Positions 55,356 through 64,000 of a stretch of DNA of 64,000 nucleotides are shown here, piece after piece. Where the stretch lies: positions 58,201,332-58,265,331 of the forward strand of contig NC_044566.1 of assembly GCF_007565055.1 (NCBI RefSeq), given 5' to 3'. How positions within the stretch are numbered: the first letter of the stretch is position 1; each line of letters opens with the position of its first letter. The notes below the pieces were generated by a model. It ran no database searches. It saw only the letters and a program-made list of their open reading frames with translations, and was not told the origin of the DNA. This DNA is from Rhinopithecus roxellana (Eukaryota; Chordata; Mammalia; Primates; Cercopithecidae). The translations under genes and the position numbers were made by a program.

Positions 55356-56878
55356 TCCAATCGTTGAATTGCATTGACCAGAATGATAGAGGTATAAATC
55401 AAGAGACAAACTGAAATATATATATTAATAGATTCCTGCATCTCCTGCTTCTTAAAGGTCTGTTTTTTTCTTCCATTGCTTTCTAACAACCCACTACATA
55501 CTATTTTTCCTTCCTAAGTCTCCTTGACCTTGAGTATTTATCAAGTGGGATAGTGATTCAATTCACTGCATTTTCTTTTACGTTGCAGATATGATATAGT
55601 GACTGGCAACTTGGTGCTAAAAATACTAGGCACAAACTTTTAAAATTGAGTTCTAGTAAAATAAAACCAGAGATCAAAGCTGAAAATAGCTTACATTTAT
55701 TTGGATTTCACCAGGGGAACATTAGCTCTTTATGACATTTGAAAGGCGATGCTTTTTATGATCTTTTTATAATTGGTTTACCAAAGCAGTCTGTCTTATT
55801 TAAATTCCAGTGATCCTGAAGAAAAATTGTGCGTCTGTAGTTATCACGTAGTTGATGGACTTTAATCATTCATGACTTTAAAATTTTTTCAAGTGCAAAG
55901 GAAATGTAGTTTGGCTGGATTCCATAAGAAAAATCTAGATGTTTGTTTGTGAATCACTGTTTAAATGGCAGTATAAGGTAATTGGCTAGATAGTTCACAA
56001 AGACAGATACTGTTTCTTAAACCTAGTGTGAGTAATTTGATTAAATTTATTCTTTCTTTATGCTTGGATACTCCTACCATAACAAATTAACAACAACAAC
56101 AACCAGCCTAAATTAAGTACTATATTTTTGAAGTATTTCATTCTTTGGCATATGTTAATGAAATTAAAATAAGAAAAGAAAACATGTTGACTACTCAAAA
56201 GTACAAATTGCTTCTGTTTGTCTTATGCAGTACAGAATGGGAATGAATGAACAAACCGCAGAGGGTATGGAAGTGAAACCTTCTTCCATTATGTCCAAAA
56301 GGAGATGTCCAAGGAAGTGTTTATCCACTCAGTATTTAACTAAGGCTTACTATATTTAGATACAATTAAGAGGCATTTATTATTATCATTAATGATCTCA
56401 TGTTAATTCAAGTATCCAAAGCATTTTAGCTAGGTTATTGATCACTGAAGCTTTAGGCAAAGAACATAGCAGTGGTGCTTTGTGTATCTAAACTTTCAGG
56501 ACATAAAGGGGAAAGATTAAAATCTGTGTCAGGGCTGAACACAGGCTCAACTGCTGAGAAGAAGGTATGTATCTTTGTGTCTGATTATCAGGGTGGGACA
56601 GCATGAAGCAATTGCCTACTGGCTTCACTCAGGCCAGTGGTTTTCAAACCATGTTCCACAAAGCCCTGGATTATGTTTTGAGGATTATTTATTGAGACAA
56701 CTCATCCTGATACTAGAAAAAGGTCTCCAAGAATATCCAGGGCCTCCTTAGGTTTAGTAAGAGAGGCTGAGTGAGCAGAGCAAAAGCCCTAAATAGCTTC
56801 CATCAGAGCAAGTCTATTTTACTTGCTTTTGAGTGCTATTCCACTAATGATTTCATTTTTAAAAAGCGTTCTGCTACT
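55356..56878. other. Unassigned sequence
   Basis: A possible degraded DNA-transposon scrap lies at about 56635-56680 (CAGTGGTTTTCAAACCATG). A short CAA run is at 56089-56103. No gene was recognised. Confidence 0.4.
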
Positions 56879-56879
56879 A

Positions 56880-57230
56880 AAATATGTTAGAATTGTGTGA
56901 CTGGCTTCTTAATTTCTTCAATTCTTCAGGTCTCAGCTTTAATACCATCTCTTTGGAGAGGCTTTTTCTGACCCTCCACCCATCCAAGATAACCTTTGCC
57001 TTAGAACTCTCTTTCTTACTCCTCACTATAAGCTTAATTATTTTCGGCTATTTATTTCCATATTTTTGAATTGTCTGATTCCTATATAAACACGTAAGCT
57101 CTGCTGTAGTAGATGCCTTATCCTTCTCATCCTCCTTGATCTTTTCTATGTCCCCTGTACTTTCCATCCTGACTACACAAAGTAAGTGCTCAATAAATAT
57201 GCCATGAAGAACTGAATGAAAACGAAATGA
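56880..57230 (+). repeat. L2 3' region
   Basis: L2 blocks occur in order: TTCAGGTCTCAGCTTTAATACC, GGAGAGGCTTTTTCTGACCC, CTATAAGCTTAATTATTTTC, AAGTGCTCAATAAATATGCC. Confidence 0.75.
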
Positions 57231-58356
57231 ATGGGTAAATGTGGTCATAGCTGTCTTCATTCTAGAATTCAAGCATGTCTCATTATGTCTGGAGGACCAG
57301 AAAAGAGAATTCTGTACTACCAAATGGCCTATGTGTACACATGTAGTGTTCTGAGCAAGAACCAGTATATAAAGAAACTAAAGTCAAAAGTTCCCTTTTT
57401 GCCCCATTCAGACACTTCACTTCTCTGCATCTAGGCCTATTTCTGTAAAATGCTAGGATATATGCACACACATGTGTCACCTGAAAGTCATAATTTCAAA
57501 GATTGTCAAACTAACATATTTTATTCAGGCTATCTATACAACCTGGGGTGCAATTATTATAAAACATTGTGGAATAAGGATGATAAATGCTAGAAAGTGG
57601 GAAAATATATTTGTTAGAAACTGAGCAAATGGGCTGTCTTATTGCAGGAGAAGCAGCTATGGTTTTACATCTACAACAAGTCAGGTGAAATAAAACAAGC
57701 AAGAGGCTCCACAAACTCGTCCTGTCACCTCCCGTAAGCACACAGAGACTCTGGCCTCAGAGAGGAAAGAGATCCCCAAAGGTCTCTGGTTGCTTGTGAT
57801 TCTGTGTGGGAATTTATGATTCTTATCTTAGAAGCATTGACTGTGGCCTTGAAAAAAAAGGCAGGGGCAGTGAGTAGACTGTAATTTATAAACATAAATT
57901 AAACAAAGTCTGCTCAAGAACTATTCTGACAGTTCAGGTTTGGGTAGGCTCTTTCAAGGCCTTTTTATTCTGGGATAGTCACTCTTTTTCTTCAATTAAA
58001 AAAAACAGATTTTGTTTTCTTATTAAAAAATGTATGACTATGGCTTTCTTTCCTACAGAAATTGTACCCTTCATTGCCATTATTATCTTATTCAAAACAC
58101 CTAGTCTTTTTAGGTCTTTGAGCATCTTCAAGTAATCAAATAATCTATGAAATCAACAAAGATAAATGGAAAGTGACCTTGAAGTTTGATTAATTTACAA
58201 ACTAACCATGAAGGATTTTAAGAATCAAGGGACCGAATTAACCTATAAGAAACCAAATAGTGCTTTTTGAGTCCCACCAATGAATGAAGGTTGCAAATTG
58301 TTTCTGAAGGTCACCTGAATTACTAATTATTCCACGTGGGGCATGGGAATAATTAG
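57231..58356. other. Unassigned sequence
   Basis: No repeat, RNA gene or exon was recognised. Confidence 0.4.
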
Positions 58357-58619
58357 CTCCCTCCCTCCCTCCCTCCCGCCCTGCGCCTCCTCTCCTTGCC
58401 GCTCCCTCCGTCCTTTTCTTTCTTTCTTTCTTCTTTTCTTTCTTTCTGTCTTTTCTTTCTTCTTTCTTCTTCTTCTCTCTCTTCTTTCTTTCTCTTCTTC
58501 TTTCTTCTTTCTTCTTCTTTTCTTTCTTTCCCTCTTTCCTCCTTTCCCTCCCTCCCTCCCTCCCTTCCTTCCTTCCTCTATCTCTCTCTTTCTCTCTCTC
58601 TTTTCTTTTCTCTCCCTCA
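58357..58619 (+). repeat. Long polypyrimidine tract (CCCT/CTTT/TTC)n
   Basis: About 263 bp are almost pure C/T with CCCT, CTTT, TTC and CCTT sub-repeats, abutting the A-tail side of a minus-strand Alu. It most likely grew from that Alu's tail. Lys/Glu/Arg-rich or Ser/Phe-rich frames through it are composition artefacts. Confidence 0.92.
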
Positions 58620-58620
58620 T

Positions 58621-59183
58621 TCTGTCACCCAGGCGGGAGTGCAGTGGTACAATCTTGGCTCACTGCAACCTCTGCCTCCCCTGATCAAGCGACTCTCCTG
58701 CCTCAGCCTCCCGAGTACCTGGGATTACAGGCACCCACTGCCACACCTGGGTAATTTTTTTTTTTTTGAGATCAAGTTTTGCTCTGTCGCCCAGGCCAAA
58801 GTGCAGTGGCACAATCTCGGCTCACGCAACTTCTGCCTCCCGAGTCCAAGCGATTCTCCTGCCCCAGCCTCCCGAGTAACTGGGATTACAGTCGCATGCC
58901 ACCACATCGGGCTAATTTTTGTATCTTTAGTGGAGACTGGGTTTCGCCGTGTTGGCCAGGCTGGTCTCAAACTCCTGACCTCAGCTGATCCGCCCACCTC
59001 AGCCTCCCAAAGTGCTGGGATTACAGGCGTGAGCCACCAAGCCCGGCCCTAATTTTTTTGTATTTTTAGTAGAGACGGGGTTTCACCATGTTGGCTAGGC
59101 TGCTTTCAAACTCCTCACTTTTGCAAGTGATCCACCCTCTGTGGCCTCCCAAAGTGCTAGCATGACAGGCGTGCGCGCCAGCC
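58621..59183 (-). mobile_element. Outer Alu of a nested pair
   Basis: The right-arm part (58621-58754) and the left-arm part (59049-59183) belong to one old Alu, interrupted by a second Alu. The left-arm end is eroded (GTGCGCGCCAGCC). Confidence 0.88.
58755..59048 (-). mobile_element. Inner Alu (AluS-like) inserted in another Alu
   Basis: It is a complete minus-strand Alu from the T-run at 58755 to GCCCGGCC at 59041-59048. TAATTTTTT occurs at 58752 and again at 59050, a target-site duplication within the outer Alu's own A-rich linker. TPRT into the linker of an older Alu is a common route to nesting. Confidence 0.9.
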
Positions 59184-59485
59184 TCTTTCACTTGTTAAAA
59201 AAAAAAAATCTCAGGTTCATCATTGTGTGAGATTGGTTGACATTAGTAAGAGCCCTGTCAGTCTCTGATCACTGCCGCAACTGCTCTTGATTTCCCTCAC
59301 TTTCTATATGCTTGCTGTTGACTCCAAAGTTAAAAATGAGAAAATGCCTCATCAGATGAGTTTAATGATTATATTTTGTGACCAGTTATGTGAGTATTTA
59401 ATGTAAAAGCAGGTAAGAAAGAAGCAAATACACAAACGAGTTGTGCTTTCCGTGAGAGGAATTCCAGTGGGTGAAAAATCATCTT

Positions 59486-59783
59486 GGATGGACATGGTCA
59501 CTCACACCTGTAATCTCAGCACTTTGGGAGCCCGAGGTGGGTGGATCGCTTGAGCCCAGGAGTTTGAGACCAGCCTGGGCAACATACTGAAACCCAGTCT
59601 CTCCAAAAAAAAAAAAAATACAAAAATTAGCTGGCCATGGTGGCACACGCCTGTAATTCCAGCTACTCAAGAGGCTGAGGTGGATCACCTGAGTCTAGGA
59701 GCCGGAGGTTGCCATGAACCAAGATTGCACCACTGCGCTCCAGCCTGGGCAACAAAGTGAGACCCTGCCTCCAGAAAAGAAAA
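59486..59783 (+). mobile_element. AluJ-like element
   Basis: It is an old full-length Alu with diagnostic older bases (GGATCGCTTGAGCCCAGGAG) and an A/G tail. The flanks GAAAAATCATC (59473-59483) and GAAAAATCGTC (59784-59794) are an 11-bp target-site duplication with one mismatch. Confidence 0.9.
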
Positions 59784-59794
59784 GAAAAATCGTC

Positions 59795-60039
59795 CCCTTC
59801 TCCTTCAAAGATTACACAAGATCTATCAAGAATTTTATATGTTGCTTCATACAATGGGTCTAAGTTAATTTTTATAAAGCTCAAATTAGTTTTTATATCC
59901 CCATTCTTTAAAAATACTTTTATTAATGAATTCATTGATTTAGCAAATATTTAAAGCTCGTAAAATATCTGGGGAAGAAAATTGCCCTTTTCTTCTTGTG
60001 TCCATAGCTACAACCAGAAATATACAAGAATGTCCATTT
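59795..60039. other. Unassigned AT-rich sequence
   Basis: Nothing was recognised. Confidence 0.4.
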
Positions 60040-61400
60040 TCCTGCACTTACCAGCACTAGAAATATTATTTGAAAACATTTAAAATTTTTTCAGATGCAA
60101 ATTATAGCATATAGTGGTTTTAGTGTATATATCTTTGAGTTCTAGCAATGCTGAGCTTTCAGAAATAATGCTTATTGGCTGTTCCCATTTCTTTATGAAT
60201 TGCCTGTTTCTGTTCTGTATTGATTTTTAATTGAGGTGTCCATATTTTTCTTGTTGATATAAAACAATTCTTAATCTATAAATAGCATTTATCTGTCTTA
60301 TATTGCAAACATATTTTCTTTGTTTATTCTTTGTTTTTTAATTTTTGATTTTATTTCCCTTGGGTTGCTTTCTATGGTGATAAGTGGATGAAAGCCTTTC
60401 TCATTCCAAGATCATGAAAATATATAACTATATTTGCTCCTACTCATTTCACTATTTTAATGTTTAAACTTTTGGTTAATATGCAGTGATCTTTGGGATT
60501 TGATTTGAAGTAAATATCTAACTGCTTTTCCCTCAGTGGTTAGCGATTTATTTTAGCACTATTTGTTGAGCAATCCATCCACATTTTACCATCTAACATG
60601 ATTATAACAACATTCTATTGACAAATGCATCCATCTTTTTCACTGGTGATATTTTAATTAATTTTTATTTCATCAAAGTAATGGGAATATATAGTTATAA
60701 AATAAAATAGCACTAAGAGACATAAAATATGAATTATGTCCCAGCCTCCTTTCCAGCTAGAGATAAATACCTCCAACTTCTTTAGCCATTTTTATGTCAT
60801 TTTTCATCTCTCTTGCCTAAAAAAACCCCAGTTATTTCAAAGCCTGTTCTCATATGTTCAGATTCTGTAAACTCTGTTCTACCTCCTTGATATGATTATC
60901 AAATATTGTCTGGAATTTAGTGCCTTGAGTATTGTCTTTCTCGCCGCCACTCTACTTCCCAATATTCTTCATGATTTCAATACCTACACAGATAATGCAC
61001 ATGCGCTCTGCACTTTCGTAGGAAGGGTGACTGATGAGCAAGAGTAAGGCCACATTCCATAACACAGGGCTTTTATGTGATCAGATTATGCATTTGTGTG
61101 TTATTTCTGTAATTAAAAATAAGAGATACTTTTATTAAATTCTGTCCTGTCCTCAAAATCATAATCAGATATTGATTGATAGTACATTTAACTTAGGGAC
61201 CAACTAGAAATGGAGAATAAATATTGTTATAATATTAAGTCTTCCCATACAGGACTTGTTATCCCCTCTTTTTATTTATGGGTTTATTTATATCCTTCAG
61301 TAAAATTGCATAATTTCATTATACACCCTGCATATTCTTATTAAATTTATTCTTACCATTTTATGTTGTTATTGTTAAGGGGTTCTTTTCCCCATAATAT
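60040..61400 (-). mobile_element. Old L1 (L1M-type) ORF2 relic with an unassigned gap
   Basis: Minus-strand L1M blocks are visible as TTATGAATTGCCTGTTTCTG, ATATTGCAAACATATTTTC, GGATTTGATTTGAAGTAAATA and, further on, ATAATATTAAGTCTTCCCATAC. The stretch at about 60700-61140 does not match L1 well and may be an insertion or rearranged. No frame is open. Confidence 0.6.
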
Positions 61401-61534
61401 TTTCTAACTGTTGCTTATTACAGGATATCTATTAAATAACTGACATATAATTTAGAGCTCTTTTAAGTTCTAATTATTTGGCATTGAATCTATTTGTCCA
61501 GAGAGATAGTCATATAATTTCCTTATAGCCTATC

Positions 61535-61725
61535 ATGATCACTTAACCTCTCTAGACCTGGTTTCTCCTAATCCTTAAAGATGGATAATCTAAGTACTCA
61601 CCTACAGGTTTGTTGCAATGATTAAGTGAGTTAATATCTATAGAACACGTAATCTGTGCCCAGCACATACTGAACACTGTATCAGTATTAGATGTCGTTA
61701 TTGTTACTATTACATAGTATCCCAC
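61535..61725 (+). repeat. MIR
   Basis: A plus-strand MIR reads CACTTAACCTCTCTAGACCTGG, AAAGATGGATAATCTAAGTAC, TGCAATGATTAAGTGAGTTAA and GTGCCCAGCACATACTGAAC. Confidence 0.75.
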
Positions 61726-61774
61726 TGAGATTCTGCATCCAGCACATTTCTCAGCCTTCTTTTTTGTAGGATCA

Positions 61775-62690
61775 AATTTACAAAAACAAACCAACAAACA
61801 ACCCCATTAATAAGTGGGCAAAGGACATAAACAGACACTTCTCAAAAGAAGATATTAATGCAGACACAAACATATGAAAAAAACCTCAACATTTCTGATC
61901 ATTAGAGAAATGCAAATCAAAACCATAATGAGATACCATCTCCTGCCAGTCAGAATGGGCTTTATTAAAAAGTCCCAAGAAACAACAGATGCTGGTGAGG
62001 CTGTGGAGAAATAGGAATGCTTTTACACTGTTGGTGGAATGTAAATTAGTTCAACTACTGTGGAAGATGGTGTGGCGACTCCTTAAAGATCTAGAACCAG
62101 AAATATCATTCGACCCAGCAATCCCATTACTGGGTATATACCCATAGGAATATAAATAATTCTATTACAAAGATACATGAACATTTAATTATCAAATGTT
62201 TTCTGGAATTTAGTACCTAGTGCATTCACTGTAGCAGTATTCACAATAGCAAAGACATGGAATCAACCCAAATGCCCAGCAAAGATAGACTGAATAAAGA
62301 AAATGTAGCACATATATGCTATGGAATACTATGCAGCCATAAAAAGAAATGAGATCATGTCCTTTGCAGGGACATGAATGAAGCTGGAAGCCATTATCCT
62401 CAGCAAATCAATGCAGGAACAGAAAACAAAACACTGCATGTCCTCACTTATAAGTGGGAGCTGAAAAATGAGAACACATGGACACAGGGAGAGGAACCAC
62501 ACACACTGGAGTCTGTCAGGGGCTAGGGTTGGGGGAGGGAGAGCATCAGGAAAAATAGCTAATGCATGTTTGGCTTAATACTTAGGTTATGGGTTGATAG
62601 GTACAGCAAACCACCATGGCACACGTTTACCTATGTAACAAACCTGTGCATCCTGCACATGTACCCCAAAACTAAAAATAAAAATTATTC
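61775..62690 (+). mobile_element. 5'-truncated L1PA 3' end with an internal foreign patch
   Basis: It starts inside ORF2 (AACAACCCCATTAATAAGTGG) and runs to the 3' end (CTATGTAACAAACCTGTGC, then ATGTACCCCAAAACTAAAA). It includes the ORF2 C-terminus and a G-rich 3' UTR tract near 62520-62540. Between about 62186 and 62222 the L1 sequence is replaced by a patch matching unique sequence at 60895-60926. Stops and small indels make it non-coding. Confidence 0.88.
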
Positions 62691-64000
62691 TACAAGTGCC
62701 ATCTTATCTTATTCTTTTATTCATTATTTTAAGCAGTCCATTTGTTCCAAAATTGTTAGGATGGTCTTGCCAAGACAAGAATCCGCTCATTCCACACAAG
62801 TAGTCATTTCCCTGAAAGCATGAAGTCTGCAGTTTACTGGTTCTCCTCTCACCTTTGTCTGTCTTGCACCACATCTTTCGTGATTTCCTCAATGTCTCTG
62901 AGGGTAAGTGACACTCTTCCATTGTTGCCAGGGTTCATTTGCACTTCTCCCCTACCCTATTATTTGGGTCACTTCAACTGGCATTTGTAAGAGCAGAGTA
63001 ATTAAATCATATGTTCTAATTTCCATCCTGGATCAAAAATTACCTTTCTTTTATTCCCTAACTACTGATTTAGCTCTGTCCAAAGACACCTTCCTCCTAA
63101 TCATCCTAATTGCCTTTGCCTGCACTTGTGCATCTGCGGGTCCTCTCTTCCCCTTCCCCTTTCTCTCTTCATCCATAATAAGTAAGAATGCTTTAAAATT
63201 GCAGACATTTTCTATTAGGAAAGGGTTATATGCAAACACTGTTAGAAGCACACTCAAGGTAAAGATTTTAATTAACACCCAAGTGGAAGTATCTTGCATA
63301 TCTAGCTCTGTGCCAAGAGAAATCAGTCAGTGGTTAGTGCAGGAAATTAGAAAGATCAAACTGAAACAAAACTCCATCTTCTTCCCCAGTTATAATAACT
63401 CCTTGTCTTTCTGTGAGTTGAGTTTCACTAAAATTACATTTTAGTATCTACAAGCAATAAGTATTTAATTCATATCTATAAAAGAAAAAGAGCAATTTAT
63501 TATTGATAAAATATATTTTCCTCTTAATCCTTCACTGACATTGCTAATGTTATTACTTTGGACTAAAGTTTAGAAAAAAAATCATTTGCAGAGGATCATT
63601 GTTAGAGTAGAATGGTGCATTTGCTGCACTGAAGAACTCAATGGAAGAATTACTTGAGATCTGTAACGTAAAGACACTGGCAAATAAATTTCACACATGA
63701 TTCAACTTCCCAAGCTTTGTAGTGAGGAAGGTAAATTTGTGCAGGGATCAAATCAAAAGTCACACAAAGGCCTCTATTTGATGAACAAGATATGGAAACT
63801 ACATTGTTCCCAAATATTTAAGTCTCTTGGCCCCAGAGGAGTAGAAAATTTGGATTGTTCTAATATTCAAAATTCCCTAACATAGAGTTAAAATATGCTT
63901 GGAATAGGCTTGTAAAAAATGTCTTTGGCCTAGAAATGTTATCTCAAAACAAAATGACAATTTGCTTTTTAAGTTTGCTAAGGGCAAAGGATCTTTTTAA
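62691..64000. other. Unassigned sequence
   Basis: No repeat family, RNA gene or exon was recognised. A 178-codon open frame at 62908-63444 has no domain or splice context that I can support. Confidence 0.4.

Noticed and set aside
58327..58620. Lys/Glu/Arg-rich and Ser/Phe-rich frames across the C/T tract (also 1144-1518)
   Set aside because: A stop-free frame is expected in homopurine/homopyrimidine DNA; composition alone explains it.
62908..63444. 178-codon open frame
   Set aside because: There is no recognisable domain, start context or splice signals. AT-rich DNA of this length yields such frames by chance.

Overview
The window looks like intergenic or intronic primate DNA and has no protein-coding host gene that I can support. 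Alu, L1PA-type L1, THE1/MST and MIR/L2 elements place it in a catarrhine primate. Two near-identical, recently inserted full-length L1s carry an L1PA4/5-like 5' UTR that keeps a segment (about 126 bp here) missing from the youngest great-ape L1s. They differ from what I know of L1HS/L1PA2 along their whole length. A young L1 of this type points to an Old World monkey rather than a human or ape; this is inference from recalled L1 sequences.

Layout. 1-16377 is mostly unassigned sequence with a 5'-truncated L1 (minus), a 216-bp polypyrimidine tract, a complete THE1-type MaLR provirus (LTR-internal-LTR, 4262-6585), MIR/L2 scraps, an AluY, an old L1 3' end carrying an AluS, a solo MST/THE1 LTR with a perfect 5-bp duplication (12570-12914), and an unexplained 71-nt hairpin (16024-16094). 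L1 copy A (16394-22588) is full length but dead: one nonsense codon in ORF1, two in ORF2, and a changed endonuclease catalytic residue. 22605-31032 holds a MIR, two Alu pieces and a long L2 relic (26690-28920). L1 copy B (31047-37226) is full length with open ORF1 (338 aa), ORF2 (1275 aa) and an antisense ORF0-like frame. It is the only locus here that could make working proteins.

37240-64000 is a mosaic of old L1M fragments, an AluY, a nearly full-span but internally deleted L1MA-type element (minus) whose 3' UTR was hit by a 611-bp ERV1-like LTR, an inverted L1 junction near 50380, an MST LTR inserted into a MIR, a second long pyrimidine tract next to a nested Alu-in-Alu, an AluJ, and an L1PA 3' end carrying an odd patch of local unique sequence.

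How the parts work together: L1 ORF1p binds L1 RNA and ORF2p nicks DNA and reverse-transcribes. The Alus are non-autonomous passengers of that machinery, and the MaLR and ERV1 LTRs are relics of separate retroviral-type insertions. I found no CRISPR array, operon or other prokaryotic feature, no rRNA or tRNA gene, and no convincing new biological system. The items most worth checking are the intact L1, the A/B pair as a recombination substrate, the hairpin, and a candidate minus-strand exon at 3298-3446.
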